Notes: a model not told the origin generated them from the sequence alone. A DNA stretch of 64,000 nt from Copromyces sp. CBS 386.78 (GCA_030685235.1 MU839162.1:124001-188000); one strand, 5' to 3'; positions 9,959 through 21,934 are shown, counted from the stretch's first letter. Numbers and translations: made by a program.

Positions 9959-10823
9959 ATGCGCCCCCCAGTCCGTCTGTTCAACTCTATTCTTCGATCC
10001 CCGCGTCTTATCCACACAATGGCTCCCAGTATGCCTTTCCGCTACGTTACTCTAAAGACACCATGAACCTTCAACACGACCAATACTGACTCGGCTGCGC
10101 TGCCAGTTCTCCCTCCTGACCGCCGCCCCGTCGTCATCTCCGGCCCTTCTGGCGTCGGCAAGGGCACCCTCTTCAAGCTTCTCTTCGAGAGACACCCCGA
10201 TACCTTCACCCTTTCCGTGTCGCATACCACCCGCGGCCCCAGACCCGGCGAGAAGGATGGCGTCGACTACCACTATGTCACCAAGGAGGCTTTCGAGGAG
10301 TTGAAGGCCAAGGCCGGTTTCGTCGAGAGGTACGAACAGAAACAGCAATGCACCTGGCCCAGGGACGGATGAACTTGAGAGCTGGAGGCTAACTCCCGTC
10401 TCCATAACAGTGCGCAGTTCGGCAGCAACTTCTACGGAACCAGCAAGGCCACCATCGAGGAGCAGTCCGCCAAGGGCAAGGTTGTCGTTCTCGACATCGA
10501 GATGGAGGGTGTCAAGCAGATCCAGGCCTCTGGCTTCCCCGCCCGCTACGTCTTCATCGCTCCCCCATCCGAGGAGGAGCTCGAGAAGAGACTGCGCGGT
10601 CGCGGCACCGACAAGGAGGAGGAGATTCTCAAGAGACTGGCTCAGGCAAAGAACGAGCTCGCTTTCAGCAAGACTGGTGTCCATGACAAGGTCATCGTCA
10701 ACGAGGTAAGTGTTGCTCCCTCGCTGCAAGGCACATGCATTACCAACAACTAACACCCCGCTCTAGGATCTCGAGAAGGCCTACAAGGAGCTCGAGGAGT
10801 TCGTCTATGCGCCCGTCGCTTGA
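9959..10823 (+). CDS. Guanylate kinase
   Basis: Exons are 9959-10028, 10107-10329, 10411-10705 and 10767-10823 (214 aa). The enzyme phosphorylates GMP to GDP with ATP. The Walker A loop is GPSGVGKGT, followed by SHTTRGPRPGE (GMP-binding), DYHYVT and the lid region (PPSEEELEKRLRGRGTD). Splice junctions were set by frame and give the expected AQFGSNFYGTS segment. Two in-frame ATGs exist. The first (9959) adds 20 residues rich in Arg, Leu and Ser with no acidic residues, which looks like a mitochondrial presequence. The second (10019) gives a 194-aa cytosolic-type enzyme. Alternative starts could supply both compartments. Confidence 0.95.
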
Positions 10824-12293
10824 ACCTGGGGTCGCAAATAGGGTCTTGAATAGACTATACTTCGATCAACAATCTGTCCTCAAAACGTGCCAAAATACGG
10901 GACTGCCAAACTTGACTACCTTGCGCAAGGAAGAGCCTTAGCCACCGCCGCCGTCGAACTTATACCGTGATAATACCGGCGTAACATCACTGAACCGTCA
11001 GTCTTCTGGCCGATCTACAACAGGCCGTCAGGACCAGCCCCAGTTGCTGTCTGCTTTGGAAGGACACGCACAAACCGGTCACAACAAGAGGCTTCACAGC
11101 ACTCTCAGCTGCACAATCTCCGGTTGGTGCTTCGGACTGTATGTCGCGGACCTTCTTTATCGATCTACATACGAAACCCGGGCAATGCTCGACGTTCGGG
11201 GTGGTTTCGTCACTACGTCAGACCAGGAGGAGTATGAGAGGTCGAATCATCAGCCTGTCCTTGGTTCCACCTACTCAATCACTTGTGCTGCACTATCCAT
11301 CAAGAGTTTCTGTCAATATTGACCCCATCTTTACACCCACCTTCTTCCAAGATACACCATGATACGGGAGTCCCATTACTTTCAAGGCAACTGGGCACAG
11401 CATCGGAATATAGGCCGGAAAGGAGGATTTATAAGCTCCTGTACCTACATAGCGGCCGCAAAAATCCACAAACAGATTCCCACGCATCCTTCAGTATCCC
11501 ACCTCTTGTCTATTGCGTTTGCGTCGCAGTCGGACTTTTCTTGTCGTTGAGTCATGTTGCCGGCTTATTCAACCACCTCTAGTCATTTGCCGTATGGTAA
11601 GGTGGTTCAGAATACTCACACCTGTTAGACATTCCATGTGGCCATTGGGAAGACACTTGGTCTCTCAATGGACCATTACAGCAACGCTTGCCCTACATTT
11701 GAGATCGATTGAGTGGCACAGGTAACGGACACTCCACTGAGACTGCCTGACCCCAAGTACAATCTTCGTATCACATCTCACGAGAACAGTCTGACGACCC
11801 AGCCAAGCTGTCGGCTTTCCCAATTACGTATCACAAGCTCGCTGTAATACAATACCGGGACGCCGTTACACTGGTCTTCCGTCACATTTCCCTTACCCTT
11901 CGGGAGCATCTCACCCTGTCTTCACCACTACCCCGGATTTCAACCCCGCATCTTCCTCGGAGGGTGCAACTCCAAGTAGGCATTTTAGTCTCGGCATCCT
12001 TCGGCGGACATTTATCCCATTCGTCAACCTGCACATCCCGGCTGCACATATGTCGAACCCTATCACCAACATCACGGACATGACCTATCTGCAAGATGCA
12101 GGTAACCAGCAGTTTGCCAAGAGAGAGAGGAAAAATATGTGGTGATCTATTCAACTCAGACTGCAAGACGGTGAAATAAAATCGGGGGAGCCCTCAGTCT
12201 GCAAGATGATTGTTGTCTCCTCCCACATCTCAACTCTCCACCAAGCGTTGTCCGCAGCGAGCACCCAGAACCCGAAAACGAACTTCGCTCGAA
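10824..12293. other. Long intergenic region
   Basis: About 1.5 kb with only short, non-coding-like open frames on both strands. No tRNA, repeat or conserved protein segment was seen. The last part should contain the promoter of the sugar porter. Confidence 0.45.
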
Positions 12294-14055
12294 ATGGCAA
12301 TCATAGGGGCCGAAGAAGAACATGGCGATTCACGTTTGACTGAACTCGCCAAAGCGGACACAATAAAATGGTATCAGAAACCGAACCTTCGTTTGCTCTA
12401 CCTGATTCTCATCCCTTGCGGGCTGGGAGTAGAATGGACGTCAGGGTTCGACTCTTCCATGATGAACAGCCTTCAAGCTGTAAAGTCCTGGGTAGACTGT
12501 AAGTCCCTTCAAGTTGACGATATCAAAGAATGCTTTGACTAAACAATGTACACTCCGTCAATAGACTTCGATAACCCAACCAAAGGCCGACTAGGCCTCC
12601 TCAACGCAATGTACTCGCTCGGCTCTCTCTGCGCCATCCCCTTCATTCCCACCATCAGCCACTATCTCGGTCGCCGTCGAACAATTCTTCTAGCCTCAGT
12701 CATCATGTCCATGGGTGCCGGTCTGCAGGCCGGCGCCCGCAACTCAGACATGTTTCTCGCCTCGCGCTGGGTCCTGGGCTTTGGCATCCCCTTCGCCATC
12801 GTCAACGCCTCCTCCTTGATCGGCGAGTTATCCTACGCCAACGAACGTCCGATCATGACCTCGCTATTCAACGCCGCCTGGTTCGTTGGCGCCATCGTCG
12901 CTGCCGGCACGACCTATGGCACTTTCCAGATGAAGAGTACCTGGGCCTGGAGGCTGCCCAGTCTGTTACAGCTGGTACCGAGTTTCTTCCAAATCGCATT
13001 CATGCCCTTTTGTCCTGAATCACCACGGTGGCTGATTTCCAAGGACCGTGGCGATGAGGCGTTCGCTATCCTGAATAAATACCACAGCGAGGGTATTGGC
13101 GGCGAGGAATTCGTCCGACTTGAGTATGCGCAAATCCAGAGCACCATTGCCCAGGAAAAGGAACTAGCGAGCAGATTCGTGTGGGCGGACGTTATTCGCG
13201 ATGCGCCCATGCGGAAGCGATTCACCATTGCGGCCGTTATGGGCTTCTTCACGCAGTGGAGCGGTAACGGACTGCTTAGTTTCTATATGAAGAAGATCTT
13301 GGCTTTGGTGAATATTACGGACGACCACACCGTTCAGAAGATCATTCTAAGTAATACCTGCTGGGGATTGATCAACGCGGTGCCCATCGCCCTGATTGCA
13401 CCCAGGTTTCCAAGACGAAGGATGTTCTTGCTTTGCACCATCGGCACGGCGGTCGTTTATATCGTCTGGACCATCGCCAGCGCTAGATCAAGCATCGAGA
13501 ATTCTTCGAGGGCAGCTATCCCTGTGTTGGTGTTTATTTACGTTTACTCCCCGTAAGTCATCTTGCCCCCCAATCCAACCCAAATCGCATACTCCTATCT
13601 ACCTAGTACACCACTAACCTCCCCATCACACGCAAAATAGTTTCTACAACATAGGCTGGAACGCCCTCGCCTACACCTACCTAGTCGAGCTCTTTCCCTT
13701 CCAGCAGCGCTCGCAAGGAATAGCCGTCGAGCAGCTCAGCGTGCGCGCCGCCGTGTTCTTCAACACGTACGTCAACCCGATTGCGCTCGACAGCATCGGG
13801 TGGAAGTACTACATTGTTTATTGTGTCTGGATCATGGTGGAGATCTTGACTGTTTACTTCTTCTTCCCGGAGACGCATAACCGCACGCTGGAGGAACTGA
13901 GTTTCATGTTTGAGGGGAAGGAGGTAAGGGATAAGGTGCAAAAGAATGTTGATAAGGTTTTGCAGTTGGAGTTGGAGGAGATGGCGGTGTCGCCTACTAG
14001 AGAGACGCGGCATGAGCTTGTTGGGCCGAAAGGGGCGGTTGAACCTAAGGCTTGA
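12294..14055 (+). CDS. MFS sugar transporter (sugar porter family)
   Basis: Exons are 12294-12498, 12565-13552 and 13641-14055 (535 aa), joined by two short introns (GTAAGT donors, TAG acceptors). Family signatures are present: GFDSSMMNSLQ after the first membrane helix, GRRRTILLAS between helices 2 and 3, PESPRWLISK before the central loop, and PETHNRTLEE after helix 12. These place it among fungal proton-coupled hexose/lactose-type permeases. The central loop is charged and cytoplasmic. The specific sugar cannot be told. The ATG at 12294 is chosen because it gives the usual short acidic N-terminus; no ATG lies further upstream in frame. Confidence 0.92.
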
Positions 14056-14721
14056 ACGAGGCGTTCTACCTACAGGCACCATTACAATATGGTTCTATAG
14101 TACATTCACACCGCGATTGTCGACGTCTGCCACTCAAGCCGAGGTCTACCATGAAATCTCGGAGGTCACGCTACCTAATGAAGCGACTGGCGGCGGCGTC
14201 GATGGTCTCGATTCTTGGTATTTAGAACGCACGTCTTACACTCTCCTCCTGTTTTACCCATAGAGGCATCTTGTACGTCATTGTATATCGATATTACGCC
14301 TCTGTTATATCTTGACATGCCTTTGGTCTCTCCTTTCACGTATTCGCCAGTTTCGCATAGGCTTTCTGCTTGATGTTAAAGGCGTTTCTTGGATAAAAGA
14401 ATGCTGAAACAAGACTGGTTTTTTCAGATTACCACACTGCGTACCGTCTAAAACAATACATATCTTCTTAGTTACTTGTGAAGGGTCTGATGCGAATCTA
14501 GCAACATATACCAGACTGTTCATGCTCGGGCTCCTTTTTACTACCACCGTTTGCAATGCCGTGTATCCACCAAACAATTAGTACTCCTCCTCGTCATCGG
14601 TTTTTAAGATAAGATTCATAAATATAACAATGCTCGCTTGCTCCAAATGAATCCCTTCGTTAATCGTTATGCAAAGACCAAAAACCCAACCAATCAGTAC
14701 TCATCATCGTCCTCAACTTCG
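14056..14721. other. Intergenic region
   Basis: Holds the 3' UTR of the sugar porter and A/T-rich sequence. Nothing else is supported. Confidence 0.4.
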
Positions 14722-15130
14722 TCATCGGCGAAGGGGTTGACCATCCTCGTCGGAATTATCATATCCAGCTTCGTTCTTGTCGTAATATTCCTCATTGGAA
14801 TTGTAGAGATTGTTAGGCACCTGGGCAAAGGATCGTCAGTATTATTCCGAGCGGATTTTATACGTGGAGGCAAACCTCTGCGCGTAAGGGGGATGCTTCT
14901 GGATGAAATCGACTAGGGTGATGTTTATTGGTCTTGGTCACCTCCAAGGCAGCTGGAGGGAGGGCCAAGGGACAGTGAGGACTGAGATGAGCTGCATAGG
15001 CTGCAAAAGGGGCTGAGTAATGCTGGTTGGGAGTTGGCGAAGCGCGATAAGCAACGGAGGTTAAGAAGACGGCAACAGAGAACGCATCATTGATGTTGAT
15101 GTTGTAACTGAAGGAGAGGGGTGAAATCAT
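14722..15130 (-). pseudogene. Coding-like remnant or unresolved small gene
   Basis: On the minus strand, one frame between about 14990 and 14722 reads as plausible protein. It has a stretch containing DFIQKHPPYAQRFASTYK, and later EEYYDKNEAGYDNSDED before a TGA at 14722-14724. Three in-frame stops interrupt it, a TGA before the first stretch and TAA and TGA between the two. A perfect branch-point-like TACTGACG and a CAG lie between the two halves, so a small intron is possible, but the best candidate is only 43 bp and shifts the frame. Another frame, starting at the ATG at 15130, is open for 90 codons. I do not recognise a family. Confidence 0.25.
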
Positions 15131-15610
15131 GGCAGCCTAAAATCCTGAAAAGGAATGCCAGTGACTTGTGAATGGGCAACCGAGGGTATTGAAATGGGAT
15201 GAAAAGGTGAGTGGGGGATGAAAGGCGGGGGAAGAAGAAGATTTATGGCACATGCCAAGCACTGTCTGTGGGATGGGATCTTGGTCTTTCACCTCATCGC
15301 TCCTGTCATCGCGTGTAAAAACTTCATTCGTTCCATCCGATGTACTTAATGTAGCTTCATCATCTTGATATCCTATTACCGGCTGTCACCTTCGGCTCTA
15401 TTCCCTGGACCGTTGTTGTGGCAGACTGTAACAGGCACGTACTTCCAACAACCTCGCTGTAGAATAATGAAGGAACAAGAGAGATCAAAAAGGTAAAGGA
15501 CGATGACGAAAAAAAAAAAAAAGAAAAAAAAACCATCAGGCGCTAATGATCAACTTGTAACTTCCACGAGCTCACGCGTACAAGCGGTCTAAACCCGCGC
15601 GACTACAACT
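15131..15610. other. Intergenic region with an A-rich tract
   Basis: No gene is visible. An adenine-rich tract of about 20 bases interrupted by G lies around 15510-15532. The tRNA-like element begins directly to the right. Confidence 0.4.
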
Positions 15611-15713
15611 AACCGGCATTGGGATAGTTACAAGATGGGAGTTGAACCCACAACGTTTAGTCGAAGTGATATGCAAAGCAGTACCACTGACTGCTTGACC
15701 AAAGTCCCCAAAG
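15611..15713 (-). ncRNA. tRNA-like element (SINE-like), copy 1
   Basis: Read on the minus strand it contains an A-box-like block (TGGTCAAGCAGTCAGTGG) and a B-box-like block (GGTTCAACTCC, at 15638-15648). The latter sits in a hairpin with stem GTGGG/CCCAT and a seven-base loop, as in a tRNA T-arm. The acceptor ends do not pair, so this is not a functional tRNA. The T-arm and its 3' flank match the element at 45.38 kb at about 31 of 38 positions by eye, and several differences are C/T or G/A. A tRNA-derived SINE or tRNA relic is the best reading. It points away from the gene at 17077. Confidence 0.45.
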
Positions 15714-17076
15714 TTTGCTTTGGAGTAGTGCCTCTGCAGTTGGAAAGGTCTGTAGGTTAATCTCCTTATAAAGCCCTGTTGGGGTAGTTGGGGTAGTTGT
15801 GTTGGGACTTCTGGGCCGGCAAAGACTCCCTTACACTTGTACTCAGTTGCCGTAGACTGCCGGGGGAGCTTGCGGCAGGCTGTTGTTGACATGCATGCCA
15901 CCTTCCCTCTGTCACCGCCACGCTCTCTTTGCCACGTTCTTTCTGCCATGGTCACTCCGCGCTACCTCATCTCGACAAGACATGGGACAGGCAGTGGTAA
16001 AAGGAGATTGATATTGCGACCGACGCGATTTTGCTATCATGGCAGGAACCGATGGAGATTTGTCAAGGTGTAAGGTCCATATACTGGATAATGCTATAGA
16101 TTAGAGTAGCTAATATCGGACAGTGATGACCACACAGCAAGGTGGGCATGAGTTAGAAGTGTTTGTTGTCCTCCTTGATAATTGAATAACTTGGACGGAA
16201 CATATCGAGGTGAAAAAGAAGGAAGAATCCCAAGGAGGGGAGCAGGAATTTTCCAGGGCACGGAAAGCATGGCAATCATGATATCACGGCTTGTGCCAGC
16301 TGTCCAGCAACCTCAAGTACTTAAAGGAAGTGCTTGGGAATGGGAAGCCCTCGGGCAGCGGAGGGTGGGAACTGAAAACATGGTACGGGCTTCCTAACGT
16401 GACTAGAGGTATTATTATGTGTGAAGCAAGTTGGGAAGTATATCCTTCCTATGGGCTGCTACTAGTATCTACCTACCGATACTTCTAGCTGAAGAGTAAA
16501 ACCATGAGCCCATCAGCTGAGTGAAGAAGGGGAGCTGGATTTAGGGATGCGGCTTCAACTAATGTTGTTGTTTAGTGCTGGTTACTATGGGATAGATTAT
16601 GGAATATTACTATACAGGAAGGACCAATCTTTCATTGAGTTGGCTGGATATTATGGTAGGAGCAACTTAACGATAGAAGCGACTGAATGACTCCCGGTCC
16701 TCAAACATAGGTATAAAAGGCCTTCGATTTCATCCCTTCCAACTCAAGACTGAAGAAGGTTCGTATTCCGTTGTTACAATCACTTCCGAGCCCACGCCTC
16801 GTTTTTCTCGGCGTTGCTTTTCTTCGTCTTGTCTTGCCCCAGCTCATGCTGTTTTGTCTCGTCCTGTTTCGTCGCGCCCTGTTTCGTCCCAATCTGTTTT
16901 GCCTCGCCTCCTTTCGTCTCCCCTTGGCTCCCCTAGCCTGGCTTCGGACCCACGTGCTTTTTCTCGCTGCTACTCGTAAGAACTTTGTACGTTAGCCAAG
17001 CCCTTGACGTGTATTACGATACCGTTTGCCTGGCCTATTACTAATATAATATATTTAATAGCCATCCGTCGTTGAA
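15714..17076 (+). promoter_or_regulatory. Upstream region of family member A with pyrimidine-rich leader and 5'-UTR intron
   Basis: No gene is supported between the tRNA-like element and the ATG at 17077. From about 16790 to 16940 the plus strand is strongly C/T-rich, with repeated blocks such as CCTGTTTCGTC. A likely 5'-UTR intron spans 16987-17061 (donor GTACGT, branch TACTAAT, acceptor TAG), ending 15 bases before the ATG. Confidence 0.5.
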
Positions 17077-17742
17077 ATGGCCGCCAACACCAACCAACCA
17101 GCTCCCCTCCCCCATCTCAAGTGGCTCATGCCGAAAAATGGTATGTTTTGGAACCGGGCGAACGTTCTTCGCCCAGACAGACGAAACGAGGTTGTTGTGG
17201 GGGTCCTCAAGACCCTAGTACACGAGGCCCACCCTTGGGTCAAGCTCTCCTCCCGGCCCTGCAGACGGGCTGTTGAGACCCTCCTCTGCGAGGTCGTCAA
17301 CACGGCGACTCGCTTCGCGGCCGCTTCTCCGGCCCAAACCTTCTTTGACCCCCTCGCTGCGCTCGGCCTCTCCGGTCTTCTCAATGAAGACTTTGACCCC
17401 CTTGCCGACGAACAATCTTTCGTCGACGCGGCGCAAGAAAATAGCAGGCTGGGCCAACGCCTCAGCCGCAATGTCTTCGCCGCCCTTTTTCTTGCGGTCA
17501 TCGAAGGCCGAGAGAAGTTCTTGGCAGCCGCCGCCGAGCGCCCGAATATGGCGCGCCAACCCGCCTCCGGGTGTTCGCCTCTGGCCCAGGCAGTAGACCA
17601 GTTTTTGGCTACGGCCTGGTGGTGGCATGAGGCGCGGGTTCCCGTGGGGTTGCAGATCGAGGCGCCGGATTTTGTGGAGGCCGCAATGATGTTCCCATCA
17701 TCCGATGAAGATGAAGATGACGAGGAGGATGATGAGGAGTGA
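17077..17742 (+). CDS. Unrecognised acidic-tail family, member A
   Basis: Intronless, 221 aa, no family recognised. It shares a pattern with the genes at 43424, 46916 and 49822. Near residue 20 is a Gly-aromatic motif (MPKNGMFWNR). In the middle are an Arg/Glu-rich helix with VVNTATRFAA and FDPLADEQSF. Near residue 140 is ALFLAVIEGREKFL, then SPLAQAVDQFLATAWWW near residue 170. The protein ends in a tail of Asp/Glu repeats. No signal peptide or membrane segment is seen, so it is probably soluble. The coding sequence is GC-rich. A 5'-UTR intron and a divergent tRNA-like element lie upstream. Function is unknown. Confidence 0.75.
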   Translation: MAANTNQPAPLPHLKWLMPKNGMFWNRANVLRPDRRNEVVVGVLKTLVHEAHPWVKLSSRPCRRAVETLLCEVVNTATRFAAASPAQTFFDPLAALGLSGLLNEDFDPLADEQSFVDAAQENSRLGQRLSRNVFAALFLAVIEGREKFLAAAAERPNMARQPASGCSPLAQAVDQFLATAWWWHEARVPVGLQIEAPDFVEAAMMFPSSDEDEDDEEDDEE

Positions 17743-20120
17743 TGAAGTGGTGTACGTAGTTCGGCTGGCTTGTGCGCTGGGAAGTCTTTTTTCTCTTTTT
17801 TCTTGGAAGGGTTTTGTTTCTTTTTTTGTTTTCGTCTTCTCCTTTGTCTGATGTTGTTAAAAGGGGGGGGTTTTTGGTTTTTTTGTTATTTTTCGATGTG
17901 GGATGGCGCGTACAACTCGTAATCCTTGAACCAGAATATAGTCACTAACGGTTCTTACTTCTAGACTCTAGTCCTCTGTACAATCCGTTGCATCGTTTCA
18001 ATTGAATCGTAGCAGCCTATGTTGTGAATTTTCCTCTGCATCCTCTGCACAAATACTTATACCATGTCGTTCAACTTGAGTTGGGCGAGTTGGAGTGTTG
18101 GACAAGGTCGAACGACTCCACTCAGCCGGTGGAACATCTGGGAAGGCCTGGACGGACTCCTTGACACTGCCCAATTGGGACAGAAGAAAGCAGATGATTG
18201 GTTGGATTTTGCTGGGCGTTCTTGGCAACAGTTTATCTGAAATCATTAGGTGGTGCTTTGGGATCGGGTGTTGGAGATGCCCTTCCCAGGAACACAAATT
18301 GTTGTTCCCAGACGATTATCGGGCTGTTGAAAGGTTATTTCGACATTCTTAAATCAGAGTTGTGAAAGGGAAATTGCGTGTTCATTAAAGTGCCTTAAAG
18401 TGGAAAGCGCGGCATGCTTGCAGCCGCACCCGCACGCGACTGTGAGTGCGGAGCGCTCCACGGTCGTGATGAACTGATGAAAATGAAATGCGGTTGTGCA
18501 CTAACAGTAGGCTTGTCGACAACTTCCATCCGGTTTCCCACAATTTCCAGTTTCTGGTCCAAACAAGATACCGGACAAAATAAGGAAGGTTAAGAAGAGC
18601 TGAAAGCCAGTTTTGCAGCAGTTTCTGAGTTTTTAAATGTGGTAACTTCATCCAAGCTTGTTTCTGTCACCTGCGTGCTGTTAGTGCACAACTCATAGCC
18701 TGTGTATTTCCAACACGACTGTGGCAGAGCCATGCGAGGAAAGTTCGACCGATCACCAACATCACAAAGTTTTCTCCTCTGACGTAGCTTCCTGGTCGAG
18801 AAACTACCGCAAAGTCGGAAGAGAATAATGGCCACTTGTTCGCTTAATTTCAACTTTTCCTCGTACGCCCGCCAAGTTTACGCATCAATCTTGAGAAACC
18901 ACGTCTTCGACCAACGGGCCACTGCCACCGAAGTGGAAGGATTGCGATGAGAAAAGTCCTTGACGAGAAGGAGACTGCAATCTACAATCGGAAACACAAC
19001 CGTCGTACCGAATACCATGGATCAGCTGGATCAACGACGATCAACATCGTCCACGATTTAGGCAGGATCCGAAAAGCAGCATCGAATGGCAGGTTACATC
19101 TCTTGCTTCGTGCGTTCCTTGGGTATGTTTTCGGACTCCCGCAAACCAAGCTTCTCCATAGATGAGCTGGCTAACAAGGGGCGGCAGCCGTTGGTCTATT
19201 GATTTCTCACAGTCCCGGCAAACCAGGTTGTTCATCGTTACACACATCAAGTTCTAGACCTCACCAGTGTCCGGCGCGTTAGGATTTTACGATCATGCTC
19301 GCGGAACTATTGGAGATCTTCCAAAGGCCGCAAACCCCAGCCAGGTTCGTACCCTGGCAGTATGTGTCTATATCTTGTTTCATGTGTCTAATTGATGGTG
19401 TCGCTATCGACGCATTTAGCCGGAATGCCCTTATATGACCGAGCGGCACAGATCACCACCTCGTCTCCCCGCACCCCGATCAGACCGAAAGCCTGTAGAT
19501 GAAAGATTGCACCCTTCTCCTACGCTCCGTCTACTCCAACTACCTGATGCCATCATTGACAGAGACCGGACCGACGGCTGGCGTCTTACTTACCATGCAA
19601 GCAGATCGCTTGTCGAGATGCGGCTACCTTGGCGAGTTCTATCTGGGTCCCAACAACGAACATCATTGGATCTTCCATCATTCTCTGATGATACCATCGT
19701 CATTCCGGAAGGCCAATAAGGAGCACACAACATGACCAGTATGCCGCCGTAACGAGCCAGCATTGAGTCTCGGAAGCAGTATGGGCTTGGTGTGATCTCT
19801 CTTTCAGGAGAAACACCCCACCTTCCGCGAGATCATGGATCTAAACAGAGTAAGTGTAACTCATTGGTTGGAACATGGGCAGCGGAATAAGCCGAAGGCC
19901 TATCCAACACCATCTTCGGCCGTCCACCATATGCGAACACCATAAGACGTATGTGCTCCTTTCATCTCGCACTACTAGAGATTCAAGACACAAAAGAGGG
20001 CAGTGACTTAATATCGCAGCAATCCCCTTCTTTCAAATGCCTCTATACCACCGAGTGGCTTTACAGAACACTGATTCCAAGCATCAGCACAGGTATCGCC
20101 TTGACAGCGAGAAGCAAAAG
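17743..20120. other. Long intergenic region
   Basis: About 2.4 kb without a supported gene. T-rich runs just after 17780 are likely the 3' UTR and terminator of member A. Short open frames on both strands look random. No tRNA or clear repeat was found. Confidence 0.45.
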
Positions 20121-21934
20121 ATGGGATCTCTTTCGTCTCCCAAACGTGTCCTACTCCTCACCAACTCCGAGCACGGCCAAGCCAACGTCTTCCTAGCTGC
20201 CAGTTACGCCCTCCTCACACTCCCAGACGAAGATGTTGAAGTTCACTTCGCTTCCTTCTCACCGATCCACAAGTGTGTCCTCTCCACATACGAACATGCC
20301 AAGCGCGACAAGCCTCTTGCCCGCTCCATCATCTTCCACACCATTCCCGGCATCGACATGGTATCCGCTTGTCTCCGACCCGAAATCGCCGCTGACCGAG
20401 CCAACATAAACAAAACTCGCATCGGCCTCATCCGCGCCATCCGGCGCATGCGCCTCCTGTTGCGGGTAACGCTCCCTTAGCTTGGCCCCGAGTTTGTTGA
20501 GATCTTCTGGGCCATCGTCGAGATTGTCACCAATGTCCGACCATCCATCGTCGCGGTCGACCCAGCCTTCTCTCCTGCGTTGACCGCCCTCCGCTATCTC
20601 AACCGTAGCAACCGAAGCCCCAACAGCTTCAAGTTCATCATCCTCTCACCTAACACCATCAAAGACTTTGCCATGCCCTTCCAGCCCCACGCCCAAGCCC
20701 TCTGGAAGTACCCTTGCATCGGGAAGGCCTATCCCTTCCCTGTTCCCTTGCTCTACATCCCATGGAATATTTACCTGATCTCGTTCTCCATCATTGTTGC
20801 TGCCTTCCTGGACATCAACCGTCGCTCCATCCAGCAATATCTCACACTGCAAACTGACGAGAAAACAAAGGTCACGACGCTGAACGACCTCAGCCTCAGG
20901 CCAGATAAAATGCGGGTCAAATTTCTGGTGGCTAATTTTCCCAAGATTGAGTTTCCATTAAAGTTTATACCAAAGCGTATTATCCCGTGCGGACCAATGA
21001 TCAGACCGTCCAAAGCGGTGGAGGCGGCGGACCCGGAGTTGGCGGAGTGGTTAAAACAAGGTGGAAAGACAGTGTACATCAACCTTGGAACACATGTGCT
21101 ATTTGATGAGGCGGGGCAGAGGGAGATGGCGAGGGAGATCAAGATGTTGTTGGATGTGGCAGAGGGGACGGTTTGGAGAGATACGGAGAGGAGGTCGAAG
21201 GGATTGAAGGTTTTGTGGAAGGTGCCAGGGTTTGTGAAACAGGTTGACGTTGAAAGTGTGAAGGTGGGTGGAGAGGATGGTGGTAGTGAGGGGATTGGGG
21301 AAGGAAACGGGGGATCTGGGCATGCGGCAGGACGCGAGAATGGACACCGACATGGGGATGGGCAACAGCATCACGATCGAAGTGAATCGCTCATATACTC
21401 TATACTCGGCCCGGATATTGAGTCTGGTACCGTTCGAATAGTTGACTGGTTTCAAGCTGAGCCCACAGCAATCTTGCAAAGCGGCGACTTGGTCTGCGCT
21501 GTCCACCACGGAGGCGCCAACTCGTTTCTAGAAACAGTCTGGTAAGTACTTGTCTCCATATCTACTCGAACAATAGTGTCGATACTAACCGCAGTCATCT
21601 CCAGCGCTGGTATTCCCCAAGTCATCCTTCCTCCATGGATGGACTGCTACGATTTTGCTCGCCGAGTGGAGATCCTTGGCATCGGGCGCTGGGGAAACCG
21701 CTTGTCTTCCGACTCATCACAAAGCAGCAACAAGTTGTGCAATGCGAAGGAGCTGGCAGACGTTTTGATTGATGTTATTATAGGTGGTAGATGGCCGTAT
21801 ACGCAGAAAGAGCCAAGGAGTTGGCGAAGGTTTGTGGAGGGCCGGAAGTGGGAAGGGAAGTTGCCGCGAGAATCCTGAGGGATATTGACGGGTCTGAAGG
21901 TGATGATATTGTGGACGATGGCAAGAAAGAGTAA
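20121..21934 (+). pseudogene. UDP-glycosyltransferase (GT1-type), apparently broken
   Basis: The ATG at 20121 opens a GT1 N-terminus with LLLTNSEHGQANVFL, including the usual histidine. The frame is cut by a TAG at 20478-20480, where CAG would fit (VTLP-stop-LGPEFVEIFW). The same frame then continues as a typical GT1 middle and donor-binding part: GKTVYINLGTH, then VHHGGANSFLETV. It crosses a good intron (21542-21604) into CAGIPQVILPPWMDCYDFA. Near 21785 the natural C-terminus (AERAKELAKVCGG..., ending at 21934) lies in another frame, so one base appears missing. With two lesions this is most likely a pseudogene; an intact copy would be a UDP-sugar transferase acting on a small lipophilic acceptor. 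Confidence 0.8.

Noticed and set aside
10052..10756. 234-codon minus-strand open frame
   Set aside because: Mirror of the guanylate kinase exons, which carry clear catalytic motifs on the other strand.
16771..16995. Leucine/phenylalanine-rich 74-codon frame upstream of member A
   Set aside because: Produced by the C/T-rich leader; the hydrophobic residues come from the base composition.
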